A stretch of 64,000 nt of DNA. It comes from Pseudomonas anguilliseptica. GTDB taxonomy: Bacteria > Pseudomonadota > Gammaproteobacteria > Pseudomonadales > Pseudomonadaceae. Made by a program: the position numbers and the translations under genes. Each line of letters opens with the position of its first letter. Position 1 is the stretch's first letter. Positions 29,241 through 38,775 of the stretch are shown one piece after another. Location of the stretch: positions 1,550,001-1,614,000 of the forward strand of contig NZ_JAEIOI010000001.1 in assembly GCF_021375795.1 (NCBI RefSeq), in the 5' to 3' direction. The notes below the pieces were generated by a model. The model was not told where the DNA came from and made no database searches. It saw nothing but the letters and a program-made list of their open reading frames with translations.

Positions 29241-29713
29241 CTCAGGCCAGTCTGTACGCGGATGAGGAGGGGCTGCAGCTGGACAACCAGCTGTGCTTCA
29301 AGCTGTACGCCGCTTCACGGGCGGTGATCCGCGCCTACAAGCCGATGCTTGATCAGCTCGGCCTGACGTACCCGCAGTACCTGGCGATGCTGGTGTTGTG
29401 GGAATGGCAGCAACAACCGCCGGCACTGCCGACGGTCAAAGCGTTGGGCGAGAGGCTGTTGCTGGACTCCGGCACGCTGACGCCGCTGCTCAAGCGCCTG
29501 GAGTTGCAGGGGCTGTTGCAGCGTAGGCGTTCGCTCAGCGACGAGCGTGAGGTGCACCTGGCGCTGACGGACGCCGGCTGTGCTCTGCGTGAACAGGTGT
29601 TGCCGTTGAAAAGCCAGCTGCTGTGTGAGCACGGTGTTGATCTGGATGCGCTTGCGGCGTTGCGCAGCCAGGTTGGCGGGCTGCTGGATCAGTTTATGGC
29701 GCTTAACCACTGA
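29237..29713 (+). CDS. ospR: MarR-family oxidation-sensing regulator OspR
   Basis: A 158-residue MarR/OhrR-type regulator. The reactive cysteine is Cys20 in [15 protein letters not shown], followed by the winged helix ([20 protein letters not shown], then [16 protein letters not shown]). Two further cysteines in the C-terminal half could form the resolving disulfide. It starts inside the gpx stop codon. The 32-bp palindrome before gpx is the likely operator. The 3' end overlaps the convergent kinase gene by 25 bp. The symbol follows the gpx-ospR-sagS order known in P. aeruginosa. Confidence 0.88.
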   Translation: MTQASLYADEEGLQLDNQLCFKLYAASRAVIRAYKPMLDQLGLTYPQYLAMLVLWEWQQQPPALPTVKALGERLLLDSGTLTPLLKRLELQGLLQRRRSLSDEREVHLALTDAGCALREQVLPLKSQLLCEHGVDLDALAALRSQVGGLLDQFMALNH

Positions 29714-32001
29714 TCGAGCAGTGCCGCCAGCTCATCTTTGCGGAACGGCTTGGCCAGGTAGTCGTCCATCCCGGCCGCGCGGCAACGGTCGCGCTCGTCG
29801 GCCAGGGCATTGGCTGTCAGTGCGATGATTGGCAGTTTGGCGATGGCCTCTTTCTGGCGAATCCGGCGAGTGGTCTCGTAGCCGTCCATAACCGGCATGT
29901 TGCAGTCCATCAGGACCAGATCGACATGCTGCGTTTCCAGCAGGCTCAGGGCCTCAGCGCCATGGTTGGCCAACAGCACTTCGCAGCCGAGTTTGCCCAA
30001 CATGCCCTTGGCCACCAGTTGATTGACCGGGTTGTCCTCAACCAGCAATACGCGCGCCTGACGGCTGCGTGGCGGTTCGTTGTGGGTCTGGCGTGGCGGG
30101 TTGTCGTCCTGGTTCAGGCTGTGGCGCAAGGCCTGCAACAGCGCCTGGCGTGACAGCGGCCGGGCCAGTTGTTCGATGGGCGCGAGGTTGTCCACCTGCT
30201 CGCTGCTGAGAAAATTGCCGTAGGCACTGACCAGTAGGATGGGCAGGCTGGAGGTCTGCCGCCATTCCTGTAAGCGCTGCGGACAGTCACTGATCAGCAG
30301 GTCAGCGTGCAGGTCATTCAGTGGGCTGTCGGTATCCAGTTGCTGATAGTCCAGGCCCCAGTTCGGCAGCAGGCTGGCCAGTTGTGCGTTGAGCCCTGAG
30401 CTGGCTGGGGTCAGGCCGATGATGCGGCCGTGCAGCTGCGTAGGCTGCAGTGTGCCACCCAGGCTGGGCAGGGGCAGGTCGATGCAGAAGGTGCTGCCAA
30501 AGCCTTCGCGGGTTTCCAGGCTGAGCTGGCCGCGCATGGCTTCACACAGGCGGCGGGTCAGCGCCAGGCCCAGCCCGGTGCCGCCAAACTGACGGGTAAT
30601 GCCGACTTCGGCCTGGGCGAAGGGGTGGAAGATACGGCTCTGCGCGTCCTCGGCGATGCCGATACCTGTGTCGCGCACGATAATCCTGACGCCATTGGCC
30701 TGTGGGCTGACGCTGATATCGACGCGACCAAAACGGGTGAATTTCAGGGCATTGGACAGCAGGTTGCTGACAATCTGCCTGACCCGGGTCGGGTCGCCCA
30801 GCAATTGGTTCGGCAGTTGTGGGTCGATCAGGCAGGTCAGTTCTACCCCAGGTACGGCATTCTGCGAGAGCAGGCTGGCGGTTTCCTCGACCATGCTGCC
30901 GAGATCGAAGGGGATGTGTTCCAGTTCGAGCTGGCCGGCTTCGAATTTCGACAGGTCGAGAATGTCGTTGAGCAACTCGACCAGCACTTTGCCGGAGTCG
31001 TGGGCAATCGACAGCTGCTGGCGTTGTTCATTGTTTAGCGGCCCGTCCAGCGACAGTGCCAGCATGCCCAGCAGGCCATTGAGCGGGGTACGGATCTCGT
31101 GGCTCATGTTGGCGAGAAATGCCGAACGCGCCTGGGCCATGTCCAGTGCGGTGCGTTTGGCCTGTTCCAGCTCACGATTGGAGTCGAGCAGGCGGCTGTT
31201 GGCCGCTTCCAATTGCTCGGTACGGGCTGACACCATGTCTTCCAGCTCGGCCAGGTAGCGGGTCAAGCGGTCTTCGGCCTGCTGACGCTGCTCGATTTCG
31301 TTGGCAATGCTGCTCAACTGGCGGTTGGTCACGTCGACCAGCACGCCGATCTCATCGCGCTCATGGTTGGCCGGGTAGGGTAGTTTGGCGCTGCTTGGGC
31401 TGCGCAGGTCGCGCTCGCTGAGCGCGCGGATAAAGCCGGTCAGTGGCTTGGTCAGCATGAAGTAGAACAGCACCAGCAGGATCAGCGACAGCAGCAGGCT
31501 GCGGGCGAAGCCGGTCAGCAGGGTCAGTAGCGAGCGTTTGAGAAAGTGGCTGCCAAAGGCGTAGGTGTCGACTTCCAGGCTGAGGCGGCCCAGTGCTTCA
31601 TCGGGGGAATGGCTGACAAACAGGGCGGTTTCAAAGTGCCGGCGCTGGCCGAACATGAAGTCGCTGAGTACCCGGTAGCGACTTTCCATGGCGGGACGGC
31701 TGACGCTGGCCAGGGTCATCTGGTTGTTGTCGATGATCTGCGCGCTGATCACTGCTGGTGAGCGCAGCAGGCCCAGCACCAGCTCCTGCGCCAGCTCGGC
31801 GTCGATGTTGTAGGCGATACGCGCAGCCGGGTTGTGGCTGATTTCCATCAACGCATTGATCTCGCGGTTGATGGAGGCATCTTCGCTGGCATAATCGATG
31901 CCCACTTGAATCAAGCTGAGCGCCGTGCCGAGGATAAAGGCCACCAACACGGTCAAGCCTGCCTGTTTGAACGACAGGCGTTGGGTTAGCGCTATATCCA
32001 T
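29689..32001 (-). CDS. sagS: SagS-like hybrid sensor histidine kinase
   Basis: A 770-residue hybrid kinase. Membrane helices at about 11-33 and 158-183 enclose a periplasmic sensor; then a HAMP-like linker and coiled coil (240-295), HisKA with His301 in [15 protein letters not shown], an HATPase domain ([18 protein letters not shown]), a degenerate receiver-like stretch, and a C-terminal receiver with Asp699 (VLMDCNMP). There is no Hpt domain. SagS of P. aeruginosa, in the same position next to ospR, steers biofilm formation through HptB. ATG at 32001 is preferred to the longer frame. Confidence 0.82.
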   Translation of the reverse strand: MDIALTQRLSFKQAGLTVLVAFILGTALSLIQVGIDYASEDASINREINALMEISHNPAARIAYNIDAELAQELVLGLLRSPAVISAQIIDNNQMTLASVSRPAMESRYRVLSDFMFGQRRHFETALFVSHSPDEALGRLSLEVDTYAFGSHFLKRSLLTLLTGFARSLLLSLILLVLFYFMLTKPLTGFIRALSERDLRSPSSAKLPYPANHERDEIGVLVDVTNRQLSSIANEIEQRQQAEDRLTRYLAELEDMVSARTEQLEAANSRLLDSNRELEQAKRTALDMAQARSAFLANMSHEIRTPLNGLLGMLALSLDGPLNNEQRQQLSIAHDSGKVLVELLNDILDLSKFEAGQLELEHIPFDLGSMVEETASLLSQNAVPGVELTCLIDPQLPNQLLGDPTRVRQIVSNLLSNALKFTRFGRVDISVSPQANGVRIIVRDTGIGIAEDAQSRIFHPFAQAEVGITRQFGGTGLGLALTRRLCEAMRGQLSLETREGFGSTFCIDLPLPSLGGTLQPTQLHGRIIGLTPASSGLNAQLASLLPNWGLDYQQLDTDSPLNDLHADLLISDCPQRLQEWRQTSSLPILLVSAYGNFLSSEQVDNLAPIEQLARPLSRQALLQALRHSLNQDDNPPRQTHNEPPRSRQARVLLVEDNPVNQLVAKGMLGKLGCEVLLANHGAEALSLLETQHVDLVLMDCNMPVMDGYETTRRIRQKEAIAKLPIIALTANALADERDRCRAAGMDDYLAKPFRKDELAALLDQWLSAIN

Positions 32002-32100
32002 ATGGGCTGGTAATTCTCGTGTTGAATCGCCTGCCAAGCATAGCCCAAGTGATTTACCACACGGCAGTGTCTGGGCTGCCGGAAAACTCTGGAGTGTGTC

Positions 32101-32994
32101 GTGGATTCGCGTTTAGGTGATTTTTTAGTGCGTGCGGATGCGTTACTGGCGCGTTTGGAGCCTTTGCTGCCGGTTTTGCGCCCGCAGATCGACTGGCAGC
32201 AGAGCCTGGCGGCACGTTGGCAGCGTGAGGGGCGCAGTGGTTTTCTTGCGCCGCTTCAGGTCAGTCTGGATATGAATCTGGATGATCTGATCGGGGTGGA
32301 TCGTCAGCGCGCCCAGTTGGCGCGCAACACCCAGCAGTTTATCCAGGGCCTGCCGGCCAACCATGCCTTGCTCTGGGGCGCGCGTGGTACGGGTAAATCA
32401 TCGCTGGTGCGGGCGCTGCTGGCCGAGCACGCGCCAGCCGGGTTGCGCCTGATTGAAATCGAACGCGATCACCTGGCCGATCTGCCGCGTATCGTCGAGC
32501 AATTGAGCGGCTTGCCGCAGCGTTTTGTGCTGTTCTGCGACGATTTGTCGTTCGAGGACGGCGAGGGTGATTACCGCATGTTGAAAACCGTGCTCGATGG
32601 TTCTCTGGAGCGTGCGCCTGACAATGTGCTGCTGTATGCCACCTCCAACCGTCGTCATCTTCTGCCGGAAAAACAGAGCGACAACGAGAACTGGCAGCGG
32701 GTAGATGGCGAGTTACATCCCAATGAGGCGGTGGAGGACAAGATCGCGCTGTCCGATCGTTTTGGTTTGTGGTTGTCGTTCTATCCCTTTACCCAAGAGC
32801 ATTTTCTCGATGTGGTCAGGCATTGGGTGGGGGTACACGCTGCCCAGGCCGGGTTGGTCTGGCAGTGGCATGAGGAACTGGAAAAGGCTGCGATACGTTG
32901 GGCCTTGGGGCGCGGCAATCGTAATGGACGCTGCGCCTATCAATTCGCCCGTGACTGGGTGGGGCTGCAATTACTGAGTAAGGCTGATGATTGA
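32101..32994 (+). CDS. DUF815 AAA-type ATPase
   Basis: A 297-residue P-loop ATPase with Walker [10 protein letters not shown] near residue 95, a Walker-B-like [11 protein letters not shown] and an [16 protein letters not shown] sensor region, all marks of the DUF815 family. The N-terminal 80 residues are helical. GTG start at 32101 with GGAG 6 nt upstream. Its last 8 nt overlap the next gene, so it is probably cotranscribed with the methionine sulfoxide reductase. Cellular role not established. Confidence 0.88.
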   Translation: MDSRLGDFLVRADALLARLEPLLPVLRPQIDWQQSLAARWQREGRSGFLAPLQVSLDMNLDDLIGVDRQRAQLARNTQQFIQGLPANHALLWGARGTGKSSLVRALLAEHAPAGLRLIEIERDHLADLPRIVEQLSGLPQRFVLFCDDLSFEDGEGDYRMLKTVLDGSLERAPDNVLLYATSNRRHLLPEKQSDNENWQRVDGELHPNEAVEDKIALSDRFGLWLSFYPFTQEHFLDVVRHWVGVHAAQAGLVWQWHEELEKAAIRWALGRGNRNGRCAYQFARDWVGLQLLSKADD

Positions 32995-33469
32995 TCTACA
33001 ACAACGCGGGCAAGGGCTCGATGGCTATCCATTGCTGGTGGCGCAGTTGCAGGCGCTGCTGGCCGATGAGCGGGATTTTATTGCCAACGCGGCGCAGTTT
33101 TCGGCGTTTCTGTTTCAGGAACTGAGTGACCTGAATTGGGCGGGGTTCTACCTGGCTCGTGGCGAAGAACTGGTATTGGGGCCGTTCCAGGGCAAGGTGG
33201 CGTGTGTGCGCATTCCTTTTGGTCGGGGCGTCTGCGGTGCGGCAGCGGCCAGTGGTGAAACCCAGCGGGTTGAGGATGTGCACGCCTTTGCCGGGCATAT
33301 TGCCTGCGACAGTGCCTCCAATAGTGAGCTGGTGGTTCCGTTGTTCAAGCATGGACGTCTGCTCGGCGTGCTGGACCTCGACAGCCCACGGCTGGCGCGT
33401 TTCAGCGCCGAAGACCAGGCCGGCATCGAGCAGCTGGCCCAGGTATTTATCGAGCTGACGGATTGCTGA
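32987..33469 (+). CDS. msrC: Free methionine-(R)-sulfoxide reductase (GAF domain)
   Basis: A 160-residue single GAF-domain protein. Cysteines 73, 83 and 107 have the same spacing (10 and 24 residues) as the three catalytic cysteines of E. coli fRMsr. The surrounding motifs VRIPFGRGVCGAA and ACDSASNSELVVP also match. It reduces free Met-R-O with thioredoxin. Coupled to the DUF815 ATPase gene by an 8-nt overlap. With msrB 4 kb away, the area handles both free and protein-bound oxidised methionine. Confidence 0.9.
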   Translation: MIDLQQRGQGLDGYPLLVAQLQALLADERDFIANAAQFSAFLFQELSDLNWAGFYLARGEELVLGPFQGKVACVRIPFGRGVCGAAAASGETQRVEDVHAFAGHIACDSASNSELVVPLFKHGRLLGVLDLDSPRLARFSAEDQAGIEQLAQVFIELTDC

Positions 33470-33481
33470 GTGCCTGAGTTG

Positions 33482-33516
33482 ATAAGAAAAGCCCGGCTTT
33501 GCCGGGCTTTTCTTAT
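33482..33516. terminator. Bidirectional terminator
   Basis: Perfect 16-bp arms ATAAGAAAAGCCCGGC and GCCGGGCTTTTCTTAT around TTT, between two convergent genes. Confidence 0.92.
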
Positions 33517-33541
33517 GCAGTGGGTTTGTACGTGCCTGGGT

Positions 33542-34312
33542 TCAGTCGTAGATGTTCTTCTTCTTCCACTCGTCATCGCCGCCGAGCGAGTCCAGGCCTG
33601 CGTCCAGCTCACTGGTCTGGCTGCTGCTGGGCTTGCTGTTCTCCAGCACCAGGGCGTTGGCACGTGCCAGTTGTTCCTCGAATTTCTTCAGAGCGTTTTG
33701 ATAGGGCGCTGGATCAGGTTGCTTGCGCAGGTATTGCACGCCACGTTCGAATGCCAGACGTGCCTGGCCGGGTTGATTCTGCTGCAGCGCTTGGTTGCCG
33801 AGGTTGCCGAAGAACTCGATGTGCACCTGGGTCAGCATATGGCGGACTTCTTTTGCCCAATGTTTGGCTTCGCTGGCATTGATGATGCCTTCCTTGGTGC
33901 AACGGCTCAGTTGGCCGTGCAGGTTTTCCAGCTGGAAGCGCACATCCTTGGCTTTGGCTTCATTGATGATGGGTTGCGGCGGGTTGTTTACGGTGACGGC
34001 TTCGCCCTGGGCAATCAGTTTGCGCAGCTCCTCAATGCGCGCCTTGAGCGCATTGTTGCCCTTGTCAAAAGGCAGCATGCGTTCGCTGAAGTGCAATTGC
34101 AGGCGGCTTAGCAACAGCTTGAGGGCAGGCGTCATCAATTGGCCGGGGAGTGCTTCGGCGAGGTCCGTGCAGCGGCGCAGGCGATCATTGAGGTCGGCCT
34201 TGATGCGCGCTTTCTCCAGTTTGTTGTTCTCGACCATATGATTGATGTAGGCAATGCCCATCAGAATGACGATGCCTGCAACAATCAAAATGGTAATCAC
34301 GAGTGGGGACAT
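33542..34312 (-). CDS. Membrane-anchored coiled-coil protein of unknown function
   Basis: A 256-residue protein with one N-terminal membrane helix (VITILIVAGIVILMGIAYI) and a long, mostly helical cytoplasmic part rich in Gln, Lys and Glu (for example NALKARIEELRKLIAQGEA). A TPR-like segment QNQPGQARLAFERGVQYLR lies near residue 180, followed by an acidic, disordered tail ending DDEWKKKNIYD. I do not recognise a family. Convergent with the fRMsr gene; its start is 120 bp from the tRNA promoter region. Confidence 0.8.
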   Translation of the reverse strand: MSPLVITILIVAGIVILMGIAYINHMVENNKLEKARIKADLNDRLRRCTDLAEALPGQLMTPALKLLLSRLQLHFSERMLPFDKGNNALKARIEELRKLIAQGEAVTVNNPPQPIINEAKAKDVRFQLENLHGQLSRCTKEGIINASEAKHWAKEVRHMLTQVHIEFFGNLGNQALQQNQPGQARLAFERGVQYLRKQPDPAPYQNALKKFEEQLARANALVLENSKPSSSQTSELDAGLDSLGGDDEWKKKNIYD

Positions 34313-34432
34313 GGTGGAGCCTCTCGTTCACCGGTTTTTCCGTCCGAGTGTAGTGCCTTAGCCTGGAGGCTGATAGAGCTGCATCACATTCGTAGCTGAA
34401 GTCGTTGATTTATAAAATTTTTTACGCGGAGG

Positions 34433-34461
34433 TTGACGAGCCTTTAAAGGCTCCATAGAAT
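34433..34461 (+). promoter_or_regulatory. Strong sigma-70 promoter of the tRNA-Glu/tRNA-Gly unit
   Basis: TTGACG (34433-34438), 17-bp spacer, TAGAAT (34456-34461). An A/T-rich tract just upstream (34408-34425) looks like an UP element, and the GCGCGCC after the -10 box is a stringent-type discriminator. Typical of stable RNA genes. Confidence 0.85.
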
Positions 34462-34536
34462 GCGCGCCACTTCGTAGCGCAAAGCCTCACGGCAAAACGT
34501 GTAGAAGCCGGATAGAAGTTGTAGTTTCCGGGCAGC

Positions 34537-34612
34537 GTCCCCTTCGTCTAGTGGCCTAGGACACCGCCCTTTCACGGCGGTAACAGGGGTTCGAGTCCCC
34601 TAGGGGACGCCA
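34537..34612 (+). tRNA. tRNA-Glu (anticodon TTC)
   Basis: 76-nt cloverleaf with acceptor stem GTCCCCT/AGGGGAC, TTC anticodon at 34571-34573, T arm GGTTCGAGTCC and encoded CCA end. Confidence 0.97.
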
Positions 34613-34634
34613 TTTTTGTTGTACCAAGTTGTAT

Positions 34635-34710
<76 letters not shown>

Positions 34711-34735
34711 TTTTCTTTCGATAGAAAGCAACAGA

Positions 34736-34761
34736 AACGCCGCTCACTGAGCGGCGTTTTT
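34736..34761 (+). terminator. Terminator of the tRNA transcript
   Basis: AACGCCGCT and AGCGGCGTT pair around CACTG and are followed by a T run. Confidence 0.88.
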
Positions 34762-34785
34762 GTATCTGCTGTTTTTACAGCATGT

Positions 34786-34821
34786 AAAAAAGCCCGCCGG
34801 TGGTGCCGTGCGGGCTTTTTT
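34786..34821 (-). terminator. Terminator of the PA2817-family gene (also bidirectional)
   Basis: AAAAAAGCCCGC and GCGGGCTTTTTT form a perfect 12-bp stem 16 bp beyond the stop codon of the minus-strand gene. Confidence 0.88.
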
Positions 34822-34836
34822 ATTTCTGGCTACGGC

Positions 34837-35247
34837 TTAGTGTGTGCCGCCCTGAGCTGGCATGGCCAGCAGTTGCTTTTCCTGATTCCAGTCGAAGGGC
34901 TCGTCGTTTTCTTCGGCGTAGAAGCGGCGTTCCTCGAGGGTCTGGTACATCTCGATTTCTTCGTCCGGCATAAAGTGCAGGCAGTCACCGCCGAAGAACC
35001 ACAGCAGATCGCGCGGTACCAGGTGGGCGATTTGCGGGTAGCGCTGAAATATCTGGCTGATCAGATCCTGGCCCAGGTAGAGGCTGGCTTCCGGGTCGCT
35101 AGGCAGGTCGCTGAGCAGTTCGTCGTAGCGCTCCAGGTACATGGCGTGGCTGTCATCGAGAATCTGCTCGGCTTCGCCCAGGGCGACCAGGATGGTGCGC
35201 AGGTGCTGCAGCAGAGTGAGGTGATGGTCGATGTGGGTGTTGGCCAT
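34837..35247 (-). CDS. PA2817-family conserved protein
   Basis: A 136-residue acidic, soluble protein. Its N-terminal half is a helical hairpin (HLTLLQHLRTILVALGEAEQ, YLERYDELLSDL) and the second half holds the conserved PRDLLWFFGGDCLHFMPDEEI stretch. It matches the small family named after PA2817 of P. aeruginosa, whose function is unknown. It is upstream of the tRNA terminators and downstream of fadE on the same strand, 64 bp from it. Confidence 0.8.
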   Translation of the reverse strand: MANTHIDHHLTLLQHLRTILVALGEAEQILDDSHAMYLERYDELLSDLPSDPEASLYLGQDLISQIFQRYPQIAHLVPRDLLWFFGGDCLHFMPDEEIEMYQTLEERRFYAEENDEPFDWNQEKQLLAMPAQGGTH

Positions 35248-35311
35248 GGGGTAATCCTGTAGGGGTAAAACGGGCGCGCAAGTATAAGGCTCACGTCGCC
35301 CGCTGTCCTCG

Positions 35312-37759
35312 TTAGCGCACCTTGCCGGCTTCCAGCGTCAGTTTTTCCTTGGCAAAGTCGTCGACATCAATCACCACCCGCCGCGCTGCTTCGGCCTGTT
35401 GCAGGCTGTGGGCTTCTTCCGGATTGAGAACCCCAGCAGCCAGCGCAGCATCAATCAGGCTTTGCCCTGGCAGTTCCTGTACCTGGCCGGCTTTGACGGC
35501 CTTGTGCAGTTTCTTCTGCAGGCCCTGGACGTTCCGCAGCAAGTTCACCGCGTATTGCAGGGCGCCCACCGGGTCCTGTTCAGCCTGTGGGCGATAGCAG
35601 CCTTCGAGTAACTCCTCCAGTGCCGGGTCACCACTGTTGCGGCCGATAATGCTGGCCACCTCGGCGTCCAGTTTATCGCTTGGGCCTTTGTGACGGCGGC
35701 CCAGTGGCAATACCAGTACGCGCAGGGCGCAGCCAAGCAGTTTGCTGGGGAAATTGCTGAGCAGCTCTTCCAGCGCTTGTTCGGCTTTGCCCAGGCTTTC
35801 TTCCACGGCCCAGCGCAGCATTGGTTGCGAGTGCTCCGGATAGCCGAGGTCGTGGTAGCGCTTGAGTGCGGCAGAGGCCAGGTACAGGTGGCTGAGTACA
35901 TCACCGAGGCGCGCCGACAGGCGTTCGCGACGTTTCAGTTCGCCGCCGAGCAACATCATGCTGGTGTCGGCGAGCAGGGCGAAGGACGCGGCCAGGCGGT
36001 TGAGGGCGCGGAAATACGGACGGCTGATACGGTCGCCCGGCACCTGGCTGAAAACGCCAAAGCCGAGGCTGAGCAGCAGGCTGCTGGCAGCGTTGCTCAC
36101 GGCAAAACCGATGTGTTGCAGCAGCAGTTCATCGAACTCCTGCAGCGCCTGATCCTGGTCTTCGCGGCTGACCAGGGCCATTTCCTTGAGCACGTAGGGA
36201 TGGCAGCGAATTGCGCCCTGACCAAAGATCATCAGGTTGCGCGAAAGGATATTGGCCCCCTCCACGGTGATAAAGATCGGCGCACCTTGCCAGGAGCGCG
36301 CCAGGTAGTTGTTCGGCCCCATGACGATGCCCTTGCCGCCGTGTACGTCCATGGCGTGGCTGATGCACTCACGGCCACGTTCGGTCAGGTGGTACTTGAG
36401 AATGGCCGAGAGCACCGAGGGTTTCTCTCCCAGGTCCACCGCATTGGCCGTGAGGATGCGTGCGCTGTCCATCAGCCAGGCATTGCCGGCGATCCTTGCG
36501 AGGGCTTCCTGAATGCCTTCAAACGCGGACAGCGGCACGTTGAACTGCTCGCGCACCTGGCTGTACTGGCCGGTGGTCAGGCTGGTGAACTTGGCCGCGC
36601 CGGTGCCGACGGCCGGCAGGGAGATGGAACGGCCCACGGACAGGCAATTCATCAGCATCATCCAGCCCTTGCCGAGCATTTCTTCACCGCCGATCAGGTA
36701 GTCCAGCGGCACGAACACATCCTTGCCGGAGTTCGGGCCGTTCATAAAAGCCGCGCCGAGCGGCAGGTGGCGGCTGCCGATTTCGACGCCAGGCGTGTCC
36801 GTGGGCACCAGAGCCAGGCTGATGCCGAGGTCTTCCTCTTCACCCAGCAGATGCTCGGGATCGTAAGCCTTGAAGGCCAGGCCAAGCAGGGTGGCGACGG
36901 GGCCGAGGGTGATATAGCGCTTTTCCCAGTTCAGGCGCAGGCCGATGACTTCCTGGCCTTGCCACTGGCCTTTGCAGATGATCCCGGTATCCGGCATGGC
37001 GCCAGCGTCGGAGCCGGCCAGGGGGCCGGTGAGGGCGAAGCAGGGAATGTCTTCACCGCGCGCCAGGCGCGGCAGGTAATGATCACGCTGCGCCTCGGTG
37101 CCGTAGTGCAGCAGCAGCTCAGCCGGACCAAGTGAGTTGGGCACCATTACGGTGGAGGCCAGGTCGCCGGAGCGGGTGGCCAGTTTCATCGCCACCTGGG
37201 AGTGGGCATAGGCGGAAAAGCCCTTGCCGCCATATTGCTTGGGGATGATCAAGGCGAAGAAACCGTGTTGCTTGATATGCGCCCAGGCGTCGGCGGGCAG
37301 GTCCATCTGCTGGCCGATCTGCCAGTCACTGACCATGGCGCACAGCGCTTCGGTCGGGCCGTCGATAAACGCTTGTTCTTCCTCGGTGAGTTGCGCCTTG
37401 GGGTAAGCAAGCAGGGTGTCCCAGTCCGGCCGGCCGCTGAACAGTTCGCCATCCCACCACACCGTACCGGCTTCAATGGCGTCGCGTTCGGTGGCCGACA
37501 TCGGCGGTAGTACGCGCTTGAACCAGGCAAACAGCGGCGCAGTGAACAGATTGCGGCGTTGCTCGGGCAGCAGCAGTGGCAAGGCCACGGCCAGCAGGAG
37601 CAGCCAGAAAATACCCATCAACCAGGCGGGTGCATGGCTGAACACGCCCATCAGAATCAGCAAGCCGGCGACTATGCCGAGGGCGGGCAGGGGCGCAGTG
37701 CGGCGGTGGGCGAGAAAGGCCGTGCCGAGCAGTAGGGCGAGTAACCAGAGAGCGAGCAT
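35312..37759 (-). CDS. fadE: Acyl-CoA dehydrogenase FadE
   Basis: An 815-residue FadE-type enzyme, much longer than ordinary 380-residue acyl-CoA dehydrogenases. It has two N-terminal hydrophobic helices (about 1-20 and 28-66), the dehydrogenase core with FALTGPLAGSDAGAMPDTG and GNAWLMDSARILTANAVDLG, and the C-terminal DUF1974 domain of about 280 residues ending LEAGKVR. It does the first step of fatty acid beta-oxidation at the membrane. The HGGKGIVMGPNNYLARSWQG segment holds the active-site region. ATG at 37759. The upstream TGCGT-GTGT-ACGCA motif (37782-37795) may be an operator. Confidence 0.92.
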   Translation of the reverse strand: MLALWLLALLLGTAFLAHRRTAPLPALGIVAGLLILMGVFSHAPAWLMGIFWLLLLAVALPLLLPEQRRNLFTAPLFAWFKRVLPPMSATERDAIEAGTVWWDGELFSGRPDWDTLLAYPKAQLTEEEQAFIDGPTEALCAMVSDWQIGQQMDLPADAWAHIKQHGFFALIIPKQYGGKGFSAYAHSQVAMKLATRSGDLASTVMVPNSLGPAELLLHYGTEAQRDHYLPRLARGEDIPCFALTGPLAGSDAGAMPDTGIICKGQWQGQEVIGLRLNWEKRYITLGPVATLLGLAFKAYDPEHLLGEEEDLGISLALVPTDTPGVEIGSRHLPLGAAFMNGPNSGKDVFVPLDYLIGGEEMLGKGWMMLMNCLSVGRSISLPAVGTGAAKFTSLTTGQYSQVREQFNVPLSAFEGIQEALARIAGNAWLMDSARILTANAVDLGEKPSVLSAILKYHLTERGRECISHAMDVHGGKGIVMGPNNYLARSWQGAPIFITVEGANILSRNLMIFGQGAIRCHPYVLKEMALVSREDQDQALQEFDELLLQHIGFAVSNAASSLLLSLGFGVFSQVPGDRISRPYFRALNRLAASFALLADTSMMLLGGELKRRERLSARLGDVLSHLYLASAALKRYHDLGYPEHSQPMLRWAVEESLGKAEQALEELLSNFPSKLLGCALRVLVLPLGRRHKGPSDKLDAEVASIIGRNSGDPALEELLEGCYRPQAEQDPVGALQYAVNLLRNVQGLQKKLHKAVKAGQVQELPGQSLIDAALAAGVLNPEEAHSLQQAEAARRVVIDVDDFAKEKLTLEAGKVR

Positions 37760-37911
37760 GCAGAATCCTCCATGATGACAATGCGTGTGTACGCACCATC
37801 ACGAGCGTAGTCGTCATTGATGGCGACAAGAGCGGTGAGCTTGGCCGAATCGTCGTGACATTGGCCGGAGCCGCGTCGTTAGACTGGATTCTCAGTTATG
37901 GAGAAACCCCG

Positions 37912-38571
37912 ATGCGTGAATACCTCGAGCCCGGCCGCTTCATCGATAGTGACCACCCCGCGCTGGTGGAGTTCGCAGAAAAGTTTCGCGGCGCCAGTCG
38001 CGACCCACGCGAACAGGCTGTCAGCCTGTACTACGCGGTGCGCGATGAAATTCGCTACAACCCCTATGTCTTCAGTCGTGATGCCGAAACGTTGAAGGCC
38101 AGCCACGCATTGCAGGCGGGAGAGAGTTACTGCGTGCCCAAAGCCACCTTGCTCGCCGCCTGCGCCCGGCATTGCGGCATCCCAGCGCGCATCGGTCTGG
38201 CGGATGTGCGCAACCACCTGGCCACTCCACGGTTGTTGGAGATGCTGCGCAGCGAAGTGTTCGCCATGCACGGCTACACCGAGTTGTACCTGGGCGAGCG
38301 CTGGGTCAAGGCCACGCCAGCGTTCAATTTGGCGCTGTGCCGGGTATTCAAGGTGGCGCCGCTGGAGTTCGATGGTCTGAGCGACAGCGTATTCCACCCG
38401 TTCAACCAGCAGGGCGAGCGTTATATGGAATACCTGCACGACCACGGTCAGTTTGCCGATGTGCCGGAGCCGCTGTTCTTCGGTCATCTGGCCGTTTGCT
38501 ACCCACATCTGTTTGCCGAGGATGCGTTGTCGATCAGTGGCGACTTCGCCGCCGAGGCCCAACCAGACTGA
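37912..38571 (+). CDS. Transglutaminase-like domain protein
   Basis: A 219-residue protein of the transglutaminase/cysteine-protease fold. The catalytic triad region is GESYCVPKATLLAACARHCGIPARIGLADVRNHL (first part GESYCVPKATLLAA), with the nucleophilic Cys in SYC, and His in VRNHLAT and Asp after it expected. ATG at 37912 follows GGAGA and gives MREYLEPG; the longer frame to 37855 lacks a ribosome site. Such stand-alone bacterial forms are poorly characterised. A TAGACT box (37880-37885) may be its -10. Divergent from fadE. Confidence 0.8.
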   Translation: MREYLEPGRFIDSDHPALVEFAEKFRGASRDPREQAVSLYYAVRDEIRYNPYVFSRDAETLKASHALQAGESYCVPKATLLAACARHCGIPARIGLADVRNHLATPRLLEMLRSEVFAMHGYTELYLGERWVKATPAFNLALCRVFKVAPLEFDGLSDSVFHPFNQQGERYMEYLHDHGQFADVPEPLFFGHLAVCYPHLFAEDALSISGDFAAEAQPD

Positions 38572-38775
38572 TCTATCGACCGGGCTGATAAGCACCATCG
38601 GCAACTGCCGCGTTTAATCTGCGCTCGGCACTGGTAGGCTGCTGCCCAGCTCGGGGCTGGCAGATTTCCCTCAAAGGGCTGCGGTGCAGGTGTGCCAGGC
38701 GCTAGACTTGGGCCACTTCGCGCTGTTGCTGCGTCCTTCTCTATTCCTCTTATTCAATCAGGTGTGCGCATTTTT

